64,000 nt of DNA from contig NZ_KB891999.1 of assembly GCF_000373625.1 (NCBI RefSeq), positions 277,194 to 341,193 on the forward strand, given 5' to 3'. A program made the position numbers and the translations under genes. This document shows, piece by piece, positions 9,149-18,674 of the stretch; position 1 is the first letter of the stretch; each line of letters begins with the position of its first letter. Under the pieces are notes generated by a model. That model did not search any database, was not told the origin of the DNA, and saw nothing but the letters and a program-made list of their open reading frames with translations. The DNA is from Streptomyces sp. LaPpAH-108 (GTDB taxonomy: Bacteria; Actinomycetota; Actinomycetes; Streptomycetales; Streptomycetaceae).

Positions 9149-9661
9149 ATGAGCGCCATCGATCGCCCTATGCCGCCACTGAACGCCGACGAGCGCACGA
9201 CGCTGGAAAGCTGGCTCGACTTTCATCGCACCACACTGGCCATGAAGTGCGAGGGGCTGGACGACAAGCAGGCCGCCGAGGCGTCCGTGCCGCCGTCCGA
9301 CTTCACTCTGACCGGCCTGGTCCAGCACATGGCGGAGGTGGAGCGGAACTGGTTCCGCCGCGTGCTCGCCGGAGAACAGGCGCCGCCCATCTACGACCCG
9401 CAGGCCGACCCGGACGGCCCCGACGGCGGTTTCGACGTGGCTGAGGGCGCCACCCTGAGCGACGCCCTCGCCACCTGGCACGCGGAGATCGCCCGCGCCC
9501 GCGAGCACTGCGCCGACCGTGCTCTGACCGATACGGGCCGCTTCATGGAGCAGGACGTCAACCTCCGCTGGATCTACGTCCACATGATCGAGGAGTACGC
9601 CCGCCACAACGGCCACGCCGACCTGGTCCGGGAACGCATCGATGGCACCACCGGCGTTTAG
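9149..9661 (+). CDS. DinB/DUF664 family protein (putative mycothiol-dependent enzyme)
   Basis: 170 residues. The N-terminal four-helix DinB fold reads E-R-T-T-L-E-S-W-L-D-F-H-R. H-M-A-E-V-E-R-N-W-F and the C-terminal H-M-I-E-E-Y-A-R-H-N-G-H-A-D motif supply the histidine metal ligands. DUF664 members in actinobacteria are putative metal-dependent thiol (mycothiol) transferases. ATG 9149 is chosen because the conserved region starts right after it. It lies inside the DNA that splits the DUF4291 gene, next to the IS630 relic. Confidence 0.85.
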   Translation: MSAIDRPMPPLNADERTTLESWLDFHRTTLAMKCEGLDDKQAAEASVPPSDFTLTGLVQHMAEVERNWFRRVLAGEQAPPIYDPQADPDGPDGGFDVAEGATLSDALATWHAEIARAREHCADRALTDTGRFMEQDVNLRWIYVHMIEEYARHNGHADLVRERIDGTTGV

Positions 9662-9668
9662 CGCCGGA

Positions 9669-10436
9669 TCAGGCAGCGTCAGCCCTGCCGACGACAGTGC
9701 GTAGGCGCTGGTCGTCGGCGTGGCGGTTGCGCCAGGAGCTGTTGGTGGGGTGTAGGCGATTTCGACGTTGTTCGCCGCGGCCCAGGTGCCGACGCGTTGG
9801 CACTTCTTGGTGGTCAGGTGTGGGGAGAAGTTGTCGCAGACGATCGCGATACGGACCTGGGGCGGGTAGAGGCTGCGCAGGTAGCGGCAGAATTCCAGGA
9901 ACTGGGTGCGCTTCTTGACCGGTTTGATGTGGCCGTAGAGCTGGTCCTTGGCCAGGTCCAGGGCGCCCGAACTCGTGCATGCAGGCGTTGAAAGGAGACG
10001 CCCTCCTCGTGGAGCAGGATGCGCAGGCCCTCGTGGCTGATGTCGTCGACCACCCCCTCGACGACCAGGAAGTCCGCCGGCTTGGTCAGGCTCCAGGTCG
10101 AAAAAATGGCAGGTCGTGCTCGGCCGGCTTGCACTTCGCGATCTGCTTGATCTCGCGCCGCTCGGGCAGGGTGAAGGTTCTGGGCCGGCCACCCTTGTAC
10201 TTCGGATACAGGGAGTCGAAGCCGTCGGTGTTGAAGTTGTGGATCACGCCCCGGACCTGATCCGCGCTCGCGAACGTCACCTCGGCGATCTTCGGCACGG
10301 GCATACCCGGCGCGGACAGCAGCACCATCTAGGCGCGCCGCCAGGTCACCACCGACCCCGTGCCTCTGCGGATGGTCCGCAACAGGCGCTGCCCCTCGTC
10401 GGCATCGATCTCACGGACACGTACTCGTTCTGCCAC
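9669..10436 (-). mobile_element. Decayed IS630-family transposase
   Basis: GTG 10436 starts an IS630 N-terminus with D-A-D-E-G-Q-R-L-L-R-T-I-R-R-G-T-G-S. A TAG at 10329-10331 sits where the family has CAG. The frame then continues from ATG 10328 (M-V-L-L-S-A-P-G-M-P-V). Around 10101-10106 a run of six A (plus strand) adds two bases and shifts frame. Near 9975-9990 a large deletion removes the middle of the catalytic domain. Y-G-H-I-K-P-V-K-K-R-T-Q-F-L-E-F and V-C-D-N-F-S-P-H survive, and a second deletion after T-N-S-S-W joins the final block. Terminal inverted repeats were not identified. Confidence 0.88.
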
Positions 10437-10446
10437 CCGGACAGCC

Positions 10447-10557
10447 TGGGTGCAAGGCGTCGACTACATGGCGGGCTGGCGTACGGCGCTGGACTCCGCC
10501 GACCGGCTCGCCCAGCTCCTGGAGGCGCTCACCGATGATGCTGGTGGTGTGCGGTGA
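10447..10557 (+). pseudogene. 3' fragment of an unknown gene
   Basis: The plus strand next to the IS630 relic reads V-D-Y-M-A-G-W-R-T-A-L-D-S-A-D-R-L-A-Q-L-L-E-A-L, then D-D-A-G-G-V-R and TGA. It looks like a real helical C-terminus with normal codon use but has no start of its own. The IS probably separated it from its 5' part. Family not recognised. Confidence 0.35.
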
Positions 10558-10810
10558 GGGGTGCTTCTGCTGGTGGGCGGCGTGGGTGGGCACGTCGTCG
10601 GGTTGAGGGACTTTGGGCGGGAGCTGCCATGGGGCGAGTGAACAGGGGCCTTACGCCCGCCCGGCGGATCGGGCAGGTACTCGACCTGCCCGGAGTTGTG
10701 CCCGATGGGCCCCCAGCCACCCACGCCCCAGCCTTCGACGGCCAGTCGGCGCTTCGACTGCTCCGGCTGGCTGCGGTGTGGGGGGTCCGGCGTCCGGCCG
10801 GGACCGGCGG
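10558..10810. other. Region without a recognisable gene
   Basis: Several frames are open because of high G+C, but none has a Shine-Dalgarno with convincing protein composition. No RNA gene, repeat or hairpin stands out. It sits between the IS630-linked fragment and two small minus-strand ORFs. Confidence 0.4.
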
Positions 10811-10957
10811 TCACGCCGCATGCCTGGCCGGGGCACCCGGGCGGCCCGGCGCGCCGCAGGCGCGCCCTTGAGGAAGTGAAGACTGTCTCGACCGATCGTT
10901 CTCCGGGTGCGTGGGCATCTGCGCGGCGAGACGTCGAATCACCTCCTCAAGGAACAT
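10811..10957 (-). CDS. Small ORF (48 aa) downstream of a small membrane protein
   Basis: ATG 10957 starts 2 bp after the stop of the preceding small membrane gene, a spacing that suggests coupling. The first half (F-L-E-E-V-I-R-R-L-A-A-Q-M) is an amphipathic helix; the second half is A/G/P/R-rich. No family known. Small size leaves real doubt. Confidence 0.35.
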   Translation of the reverse strand: MFLEEVIRRLAAQMPTHPENDRSRQSSLPQGRACGAPGRPGAPARHAA

Positions 10958-10959
10958 CC

Positions 10960-11184
10960 TCAAGGTCGGCGGCCCAGGCCCAAGACGGCGAGTGTGCCAG
11001 CGAGGAGACCGCCGAGTGCACCCGCCGTACTTGTGCTGTCCTCGTTGCCGATCACGACAAGGATCACGTACGCGCCTACCGCAATGGCGATCAGCGCGAC
11101 GACAGCCCACCAAGGGACATGAGGACCACCCGCCGGGGGATGAGGCTCAGAAGGTCCTGGAGTGAGGTCTAACGGCATTGGCAA
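10960..11184 (-). CDS. Small membrane protein (74 aa)
   Basis: A proline-rich N-terminus leads to a strong hydrophobic helix (W-W-A-V-V-A-L-I-A-I-A-V-G-A-Y-V-I-L-V-V-I) and a second weaker one (G-A-L-G-G-L-L-A-G-T-L-A-V-L-G-L). Two helices in about 50 residues with a basic end resembles phage holins or other small membrane proteins. Codon usage is a little less G/C-rich than the surroundings. Function not assigned. Confidence 0.5.
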   Translation of the reverse strand: MPMPLDLTPGPSEPHPPAGGPHVPWWAVVALIAIAVGAYVILVVIGNEDSTSTAGALGGLLAGTLAVLGLGRRP

Positions 11185-11293
11185 TTACCCCCGGATTCGC
11201 CGGAATTGCTCGAATGCGACGTTTGATGTCTGCCATCTTCCCAGAGGCACGGCCAACTAACTAGTACTGCAAGGGGATTTGAGGTCCACATGA

Positions 11294-11671
11294 CTAGTAA
11301 GTCTGGGCTATTGACGAAATGCGCATGTCAGGGCCCTCCACGGCGACTCGGCTCAAGATTGAGTCGAGTCGCCCTCCGAATCGACGGTGATCCGGTAGGT
11401 AAGTTCGGCACGGGCGGTGAAGGGGATCAGCGTACGGCGCATCGCCCGCGCCCCCAGTCGTCGGGTCGGTGAGCAGCCGGTCACAGCCGAGCAGCGCGTT
11501 CTCCACCTTCAACTCCAGATGGTGGGCGCTGGCTTCGGTGACGTGGGTGCGGTAGGTCGAGCGCAGGCCGGCGCGGTGCTTCTTCGTCCGCTCCCTTCCG
11601 GCTGCCTGCCTGGCCCGGAGGGCTCGCCGTGATCGGGTGCCCGGCTGCTGGTCGGTGTCGTCTCCAGCCAT
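11294..11671 (-). CDS. Hypothetical protein, possibly frameshifted
   Basis: ATG 11671 opens a basic N-terminus (R-S-R-R-A-L-R-A-R-Q-A-A-G-R-E-R-T-K-K) followed by S-T-Y-R-T-H-V-T-E-A-S-A-H-H-L-E-L-K-V-E-N-type sequence that looks coding. After about nt 11460 an alternative frame looks more protein-like (R-T-L-I-P-F-T-A-R-A-E-L-T-Y-R-I-T-V-D-S, stop near 11365). A one-base slip in the G-rich run may therefore have occurred. It lies just downstream of the broken DUF4291 N-terminal piece. No family recognised. Confidence 0.4.
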   Translation of the reverse strand: MAGDDTDQQPGTRSRRALRARQAAGRERTKKHRAGLRSTYRTHVTEASAHHLELKVENALLGCDRLLTDPTTGGAGDAPYADPLHRPCRTYLPDHRRFGGRLDSILSRVAVEGPDMRISSIAQTY

Positions 11672-11679
11672 GGGGAAAG

Positions 11680-11841
11680 CTATGAGCACGGCTTGATCCA
11701 CGTCATGCGGTCGCGCTGCCAGGCGGGCGGGAAGCGGCCCTCCCGGGCTGCGGGCAGCCCGAGTTCGGGCGGGTACGCCTGGTAGACGGTGACCGTGGAG
11801 TCGGTGTAGCGGGCGCGGATCTGGTGTTTGGGTTCTGCCAC
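11680..11841 (-). pseudogene. DUF4291 gene, N-terminal fragment (disrupted)
   Basis: GTG 11841 starts A-E-P-K-H-Q-I-R-A-R-Y-T-D-S-T-V-T-V-Y-Q, then Y-P-P-E-L and R-D-R-M-T-W-I-K-P before the sequence diverges and meets TAG at 11680-11682. This is the N-terminal third of DUF4291. The family normally continues with an S-F-L-W-M-M-Y-R segment, and exactly that continuation reappears at about nt 9023 on the same strand. The gene was therefore interrupted between W-I-K-P and M-Y-R. Confidence 0.75.
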
Positions 11842-11897
11842 GGTGACAGCGTGCGGACACGGCTCGACGCGCGCCATCGAATTACCGGCGGCGCCCC

Positions 11898-13085
<1,188 letters not shown>

Positions 13086-13208
13086 GACGGGGACTCCTGA
13101 CCGAGGGACGACAAACCTTTAATTAACACTGCTAGTTTTGGACTATAGACCGCGCACCGACAGCGTGGAAGGATCCTTTCCACCTTCACCGATGCCGCAG
13201 GAGGAGAC
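13086..13208. promoter_or_regulatory. AT-rich divergent promoter region
   Basis: Nt 13111-13150 is strikingly AT-rich for this genome and contains the perfect 8-bp palindrome TTAATTAA (13119-13126). It lies between the thiolase (minus) and hydrolase (plus) starts. GCAGGAGGA around 13197-13205 serves the hydrolase. It is a likely shared promoter and operator region; no specific regulator can be named. Confidence 0.5.
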
Positions 13209-14060
13209 ATGCCCCCCACACCGCACGCCACGGAGCAGCCCCTCACCGGCACCCGAGGCGCCCTCTCCCTGCGCGTCTGGCCGAATCCGGCACCACGGCT
13301 GCTCGTCCTGCTCGTGCACGGGTACGGCGAGCACACGGGCCGGTACGACGAACTCGCGGACGTCCTCGTGGGCCACGGCGCGGCCGTGTACGCCCCCGAC
13401 CTCGTCGGCCACGGGAAGTCGGACGGCGAGCGCGTGCTCATCGAGGACTACGAGGACGTCGTCACCGACGTGCACCGCGCCGCCGAAGTCGCCCGCGCCG
13501 CGCATCCCGGGCTGCCGCTCGTCCTGATCGGCCACTCCATGGGCGGCATGATCGCGGCGCGCTACGCGCAGCGGTACGGCGACGGACTCGCGGCACTCGT
13601 CCTGTCCGGACCGGTGATCAACCGGTGGGAACTGCCCCTGAGCCTGCTCGCGTACGACGAGATCCCGGACACGCCGATCGACCCGGCGACGCTGTCCCGC
13701 AAGCCCGCCGTGGGCACCGCGTACGCGGCCGACCCGCTGGTCTGGCACGGGCCGATGAAGCGGCCCACGCTCCAGGCGATCGCCGGGATGCTGGAGACCG
13801 TGACCAAGGGCGGCGACATCGGTCCGCTGCCGCTGCTGTGGCTGCACGGCGAGGACGACCGCCTCGTACCGCTGCGCGACAGCCGCCCCGGCGTGGAGCG
13901 GCTGAGCGGCGGACGGCTGACCGAGCGGATCTACCCGGGCGCGCAGCACGAGGTGTTCAACGAGACCAACCGGGCGGAGGTCTTCGCCGACGTGCTCCGC
14001 TTCCTCGACGAGGTGCTGCCCGCGGGCGGGCCGGGGGCCGGGTCACCTCAGGAAGGGTGA
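13209..14060 (+). CDS. Alpha/beta hydrolase, monoacylglycerol-lipase-like
   Basis: 283 residues. The oxyanion-hole motif is V-H-G-Y-G-E-H-T-G-R-Y, the nucleophile elbow G-H-S-M-G-G, the acid is in L-H-G-E-D-D-R-L-V-P, and the histidine is in Y-P-G-A-Q-H-E-V-F-N-E. This is the signature set of the MGLL/lysophospholipase (Hydrolase_4) family. It has no signal peptide, so it acts in the cytoplasm. A strong GCAGGAGGA precedes ATG. Shared divergent control with the thiolase would fit lipid turnover. Confidence 0.9.
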   Translation: MPPTPHATEQPLTGTRGALSLRVWPNPAPRLLVLLVHGYGEHTGRYDELADVLVGHGAAVYAPDLVGHGKSDGERVLIEDYEDVVTDVHRAAEVARAAHPGLPLVLIGHSMGGMIAARYAQRYGDGLAALVLSGPVINRWELPLSLLAYDEIPDTPIDPATLSRKPAVGTAYAADPLVWHGPMKRPTLQAIAGMLETVTKGGDIGPLPLLWLHGEDDRLVPLRDSRPGVERLSGGRLTERIYPGAQHEVFNETNRAEVFADVLRFLDEVLPAGGPGAGSPQEG

Positions 14061-14072
14061 CCCGCGGGTCAG

Positions 14073-14108
14073 GAGGGGTGCCCCGGCACGTCAGGAGCGG
14101 CGCCCCTC
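14073..14108. terminator. Bidirectional terminator hairpin
   Basis: GAGGGGTGCC (14073-14082) pairs with GGCGCCCCTC (14099-14108) with one G-T wobble. It is located between the convergent hydrolase and HAD genes. A perfect 14-bp palindrome, TGACCCGCGGGTCA (14058-14071), overlaps the hydrolase stop just upstream. Confidence 0.55.
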
Positions 14109-14132
14109 ACCTCAGCGGGAGCGACCGTCGCC

Positions 14133-15023
14133 TCAGGACGCGTCCCCGTCACACCGCTCGCCCCGCAGCGGCACCCCCAGAACCCGCGCGATCGTCCGCG
14201 GCACCCCGTTCTCGTTGTTGGACGGCGCCGTGTGCCGGGCCCGCCGCGCCACCTCCGGGTGGGCGTTGGCCATGGCGAAGGACCACTCCGCGGCGTCCAT
14301 CATCTCCAGGTCGTTCAGGTAGTCGCCGAAGACCATCGTCTGCGCGGGCGTGATGCCCAGCTCGCGCTGGAGTCCGCGCAGGGCGGCGCCCTTGTTGGCG
14401 GTGCGGTTCATGACGTCGACCCAGTGCTCGCCGGAGACGACGACCTGGTGGGTGTCCGCGAAGTCCGCCAGCGCCGGGGCGGTGCCGTGCTCGGCCGAGC
14501 CGAAGTCGAAGAACGCGACCTTGATGATCTCGTCGTCGACGGCGGTCAGGTCGGGGACGACGCGGTGCTCGACGTAGTACTTGCGGACCTCGGCGAGGAA
14601 CGGCTCGTCGGTGCGCTCGACGTACGCGGCGCGCTTGCCGCAGACGACGGCCCCGCTGTCCACGCCCCGCGCGACCAGCCGCCGTGCCCTGCGGGCCAGC
14701 TCCGCCGCCACGGCCCCCGCCAGCGGGTCGGAGCTGAGCTCCACCCCGTCGCGGACCACATAGGTGCCGTTCTCCGCGATGAACACCATCCCCTCGGAGA
14801 CCTCCGCGAACTCCTTGGCCAGCGTGGCGTACTGCCGTCCGCTCGCGGGGCTGAACAGCACGCCCCGGCGGCGCAGTTCGGCGAGGAGGTCCCACATGCC
14901 CCCGGGCATCGCCTTGTCGTCGTCCAGCAGGGTGCCGTCCATGTCGGTGACGATCAGACGTATGTCGGCCGGGCCCGTGGGCGGGACGGGGTCGGTGGTC
15001 AGGGACGCGGGCGTGGCGGTCAT
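14133..15023 (-). CDS. Cof-type HAD-superfamily hydrolase (IIB)
   Basis: 296 residues. D-M-D-G-T-L-L-D-D-D is motif I, S-P-A-S-G-R-Q-Y is motif II, and the lysine lies in N-K-G-A-A-L-R-G-L. F-G-D-Y-L-N-D-L-E-M-M is the motif III/IV block, followed by A-M-A-N-A-H-P-E-V. These are the hallmarks of the Cof/YidA sugar-phosphate phosphatases. ATG 15023 sits a short distance before the catalytic aspartate. Substrate unknown. Confidence 0.9.
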   Translation of the reverse strand: MTATPASLTTDPVPPTGPADIRLIVTDMDGTLLDDDKAMPGGMWDLLAELRRRGVLFSPASGRQYATLAKEFAEVSEGMVFIAENGTYVVRDGVELSSDPLAGAVAAELARRARRLVARGVDSGAVVCGKRAAYVERTDEPFLAEVRKYYVEHRVVPDLTAVDDEIIKVAFFDFGSAEHGTAPALADFADTHQVVVSGEHWVDVMNRTANKGAALRGLQRELGITPAQTMVFGDYLNDLEMMDAAEWSFAMANAHPEVARRARHTAPSNNENGVPRTIARVLGVPLRGERCDGDAS

Positions 15024-15239
15024 GTCCTTCTTCCGGGTCGGGGCGCGAACCCTCCCAGTGTCCTTCATGCCGCCGAAGGCCCGGTTCCAGGCCCCGGCCC
15101 CGCACCTGTCCCCCGCCGACGTACCGTCCCCCCATTCCCAGGACACCGCGCCCCCCGACCCCGCACAATGACGCCAGGCAGCGTGATCACGAAGCGGCAC
15201 CGGCCGCTCGGGGAAGCGCACGTGGAAAGGGGCGGAACG

Positions 15240-16049
15240 GTGGGCGGACACGACGCGAGGACGACGGCGGCCCGGCTGGACACCTCCGTCGCGCACAACG
15301 CGCGGGTGTGGAACTACTGGATCGGCGGCAAGGACCACTACGAGGTGGACCAGGCGGTCGGCGAGCACGTCGCCGGGATGTTCCCGGTGATCCGGGACGT
15401 GGCCCGCGCGGACCGGGACTTCCTGGGGCGGGCGGTGCGGTATCTCGCCGCCGAGCGCGGGATACGCCAGTTCCTGGACGTGGGCACCGGGCTGCCCACG
15501 GTGGACAACACCCACGAGATCGCGCAGTCGGTCGCGCCCGAGTCGCGGATCGTCTACGTCGACAACGACCCGATCGTCCTGGCGCACGCCCGCTCGCTGC
15601 TCACCAGCTCCCCCGAGGGCGTGACGGACTACATCGACGCGGATGTGCGCGACCCGGAGACCATCATCGAGCGGGCCGCCGACACGCTCGACTTCGCGCA
15701 GCCCGTCGCGGTGATGATGCTCGGCATCCTGAACTTCGTCCTGGACGACGACGCGGCCCGGGACGTCGTGCGCCGGATCATGGCGGCCGTGCCCTCCGGC
15801 AGCTTCCTGGTGCTGACCCACCCGACCTACGACGGTGACGTGGGCGGCAAGGGCAACGTGGCCGCGATGGAGTTCTGGAACGCCAACGCCACCCCGCCCA
15901 TCACCGCGCGCGACCGGGCCGGTATCGCCGGGTTCCTGGACGGTCTCGAGCTGGTCGGGCCGGGGCTCGTGCCCTGCTCGCAGTGGGGTGCCGGGTCCGA
16001 CGCGACCGCCGTCGTACCGCAGTTCGGCGCGGTGGCCGTGAAACCCTGA
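15240..16049 (+). CDS. SAM-dependent methyltransferase, DUF574 family
   Basis: 269 residues. The family hallmark W-N-Y-W-I-G-G-K-D-H-Y-E-V-D is near the N-terminus. The SAM-binding F-L-D-V-G-T-G-L-P-T, then V-Y-V-D-N-D-P-I-V and a D-A-D-V-R-D-P segment follow. GTG 15240 follows GGAAAGG at a workable distance; ATG 15168 is an alternative in-frame start. DUF574 proteins are greatly expanded in Streptomyces with unknown substrates. A second paralogue lies at 39812-40618. Confidence 0.87.
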   Translation: MGGHDARTTAARLDTSVAHNARVWNYWIGGKDHYEVDQAVGEHVAGMFPVIRDVARADRDFLGRAVRYLAAERGIRQFLDVGTGLPTVDNTHEIAQSVAPESRIVYVDNDPIVLAHARSLLTSSPEGVTDYIDADVRDPETIIERAADTLDFAQPVAVMMLGILNFVLDDDAARDVVRRIMAAVPSGSFLVLTHPTYDGDVGGKGNVAAMEFWNANATPPITARDRAGIAGFLDGLELVGPGLVPCSQWGAGSDATAVVPQFGAVAVKP

Positions 16050-16087
16050 GCGCGACCACGCGGGAGCCCGACCGTCGAGGAGTACCC

Positions 16088-17491
16088 ATGGCCACCCTTG
16101 CCGACCCCGTGCCCGGCGGCCGTCCCGGCGAGACACGGCGGGCCGCCGCCCTGGCCGCCGAGCTGACCGCGCGGGGCGTGCACGGGATCGTGCTCGCGTA
16201 CGTGGACACGGCGGGCGTCGGGCGGGTCAAGGCGGTCCCGGTGGCGCGGCTGACGGCGGCGGTGACCCGGGGTGTCGGGATGTCGCCGGTCTTCGACACG
16301 TTCCTGTCCGACGACTCGATCGTCACCACCGACGTGCTCGGCTCCCCCGACGGCGACCTGCGGCTCTTCCCCGATCTGGACGAGCTGGTGGTGCTGGCCG
16401 GGCAGCCCGGCTGGGCGTGGGCGCCGGTGGACCGGATCACCCAGGAGGGCGCGGCGCATCCCGCGTGCTCGCGGACCTTCCTGCGCCGGATCGTCGCGGA
16501 GGCCGCCGAGCGGTACGGCCTGGACTTCCGGGCCGCCGTGGAGATCGAGTGGGCGGTGGGCCTGGACTCGGCGCCCGCCGGGGAGTTCGTACCGGCGGTG
16601 TCCGGACCGGCGTACGGCGCGATCCGGCAGGTCGAACTGAGCGATCTGGGCGCCGAGTTGCTGGCGGCGCTCGCCGCGCAGGGGGTGGATGCCGAACAGC
16701 TGCATCCCGAGTACGCGTCCGGGCAGTTCGAGCTGTCGGTGGGGGCACTGGACCCGGTGGCGGCGGCCGACCGGAGCGTGCTGGTGCGCCAGACGATCCG
16801 GGCGCTCGCCCAGCGGCACGGTCTACGCGTGTCCTTCTCCCCTGCCGTGGTGGCGGACGGCGTCGGCAACGGCGGCCATCTCCATCTCTCCTGCCACCGC
16901 GACGGGGTGAACCTGCACACCGGGAGCGAGGGCCGGTACGGCATGACGGCCGGGGCGGAGTCCTTCGTGGCCGGAGTGCTGGCCCGTCTGCCCGCGCTGA
17001 CGGCGGTGACCGCGCCCAGCCCGGCCAGTTACCTGCGCCTGCGGCCGTCCCGGTGGGCCGGGGTGTTCACCGCCTGGGGCCGGGAGACCCGTGAGGCCGC
17101 GCTGCGGATCGTCACCGGCACGGCGGGCCACACCGACGAGGGCGCCAACCTGGAGATCAAGCCCGTCGACCTGGCCGCCAACCCGTATCTCGCCCTCGGC
17201 TGCGTCATCGCCGCCGGACTCGACGGCCTCGCCACCGGGCTGCCCCTGCCGCAGGAGATCACCGGCGACCCGGTCCGCTACGACGCGGAGGAGGCAGCCG
17301 CGCTCGGGGTACGGCGCCTGCCGGAGTCGCTGACCGAGGCCGTCGAGGCGTTCCGCGCCGACCCGGTGCTGCGGTCGGCCCTCGGCCCGGTCCTCGCGGA
17401 CGCGGTGACCGCCGTACGGCTCGGGGAGGTCGCGGCGGTGGACGGCCTGGACGACGCCGAGGTGGCCGCCGCGCACCGGTGGAGGTACTGA
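16088..17491 (+). CDS. Glutamine-synthetase-like ligase (FluG C-domain type)
   Basis: 467 residues of glutamine synthetase fold. A-A-V-E-I-E-W (metal glutamate), G-N-G-G-H-L-H-L-S (the GS histidine loop), R-L-R-P-S-R-W and N-L-E-I-K-P-V-D-L-A-A-N-P-Y-L-A are present. The last has lysine where true GS has arginine, as in FluG and gamma-glutamyl-amine ligase relatives. It is therefore not the housekeeping GlnA. GAGGAG precedes ATG 16088. The amidohydrolase that follows 3 bp later is the other half of FluG-type fusions, so the pair probably acts on one amine or amide substrate. Confidence 0.87.
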   Translation: MATLADPVPGGRPGETRRAAALAAELTARGVHGIVLAYVDTAGVGRVKAVPVARLTAAVTRGVGMSPVFDTFLSDDSIVTTDVLGSPDGDLRLFPDLDELVVLAGQPGWAWAPVDRITQEGAAHPACSRTFLRRIVAEAAERYGLDFRAAVEIEWAVGLDSAPAGEFVPAVSGPAYGAIRQVELSDLGAELLAALAAQGVDAEQLHPEYASGQFELSVGALDPVAAADRSVLVRQTIRALAQRHGLRVSFSPAVVADGVGNGGHLHLSCHRDGVNLHTGSEGRYGMTAGAESFVAGVLARLPALTAVTAPSPASYLRLRPSRWAGVFTAWGRETREAALRIVTGTAGHTDEGANLEIKPVDLAANPYLALGCVIAAGLDGLATGLPLPQEITGDPVRYDAEEAAALGVRRLPESLTEAVEAFRADPVLRSALGPVLADAVTAVRLGEVAAVDGLDDAEVAAAHRWRY

Positions 17492-17494
17492 CGG

Positions 17495-18667
17495 ATGACC
17501 GCACCCGGACCGGCCCTCCAACAGGCCCTGGAAGAGCTGCCGTTGGTGGACCACCACTGCCACGGCGCGAGCACCCGCGACCTCACCCGGGCCGCGTTCG
17601 AGTCGCTGATCACCGAGGGCGAGGCATGGCCCGGGATCTCGCCGTTCGACAGCCCGGTCGGCCTCGCCGTACGCCGCCACTGCGCGCCCCTCCTCGATCT
17701 GCCCCGGCACGCCTCCCCCGAGAACTACCTGGCCCGGCGCGCGGAGTTGGGCGCGGCCGAGGTCAACCGGCGCTTCCTGACCGCCGCCGGGGCCGAGGCG
17801 TTCTGCGTGGACACCGGGTTCGCGCCAGAGCCGGGGACGTCACCGGCCGAACTGGCCGCAGCGGCAGGGGCTTTGGCCTACGAGGTCGTACGGCTCGAAC
17901 GGGTCGCGGAGGAGGTGGCCGTGCGGGGTGTGGAGCCGGACGGGTATGCGGAAGCGTTCCGTGCGGCGGCCGAGGAGGCGGTACGGCGGCCGGGTGTGGT
18001 GGCGGTGAAGTCGGTGGCGGCCTACCGCACCGGCTTCGCGCTGGACCCGGCCCGCCCTTTCGACGCGGAGGTGACACGTGCCGCTGGGGCGTGGTTCGCG
18101 CGCGGCGGCCGGCTGAACGACCCTGTGCTGATGCGGCAGTTGCTGTGGACCGCCGTCGATCTCGGGCTGCCGCTCCAGCTGCACACCGGGTTCGGCGACG
18201 CCGATGTGACGCTGCACCGCGCCGACCCCACGCTGCTCACCGACTGGCTGCGGCTGACAGCGGGCACGATTCCGGTGGTGCTGCTGCACTGCTGGCCGTA
18301 TCACCGCCAAGCCGCCTATCTGGCCGCGGTGTTCGAGGGGGTGTACCTGGATGTCGGTCTCGCGCTGCACTACGCGGGTCCGGCCCGCTCCCGCACGATC
18401 CTGGAGGAGGCGCTGGAGATCACCCCGTTCCGCAAACTGCTGTACAGCTCCGACGCCTACGGGGTGGCCGAATTCCACCACCTCGGCGCGCTGTGTTTCC
18501 GGCGCGGGCTGGCCGATCTGCTCCAATCCCGGCTCGACTCAGACGAGTTGAGCCTGCCGGACGCGCTGCGCATCGCGACCTGGACGGGCCGCGACAATGC
18601 CCGCCGCCTGTACGAACTGCCCGAGCCCGCCCGCGATCCCGGCGGGCGCCCCACCCGGAAAGTATGA
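17495..18667 (+). CDS. Amidohydrolase-2 family protein (FluG N-domain type)
   Basis: 390 residues. L-V-D-H-H-C-H-G gives the H-x-H metal site after strand 1. H-T-G-F-G-D-A-D, L-L-H-C-W-P-Y-H-R and S-S-D-A-Y-G place the remaining metal ligands and catalytic aspartate. It starts 3 bp after the GS-like gene. In fungal and many bacterial FluG proteins these two domains are a single chain in the opposite order. Substrate unknown. Confidence 0.87.
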   Translation: MTAPGPALQQALEELPLVDHHCHGASTRDLTRAAFESLITEGEAWPGISPFDSPVGLAVRRHCAPLLDLPRHASPENYLARRAELGAAEVNRRFLTAAGAEAFCVDTGFAPEPGTSPAELAAAAGALAYEVVRLERVAEEVAVRGVEPDGYAEAFRAAAEEAVRRPGVVAVKSVAAYRTGFALDPARPFDAEVTRAAGAWFARGGRLNDPVLMRQLLWTAVDLGLPLQLHTGFGDADVTLHRADPTLLTDWLRLTAGTIPVVLLHCWPYHRQAAYLAAVFEGVYLDVGLALHYAGPARSRTILEEALEITPFRKLLYSSDAYGVAEFHHLGALCFRRGLADLLQSRLDSDELSLPDALRIATWTGRDNARRLYELPEPARDPGGRPTRKV

Positions 18668-18674
18668 TCAAGCA

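Noticed and set aside
14232..15239. Plus-strand extension of the DUF574 methyltransferase over the Cof-type gene
   Set aside because: The family sequence begins after 15240, where there is a ribosome-binding site; the upstream part is antisense to a convincing HAD protein.
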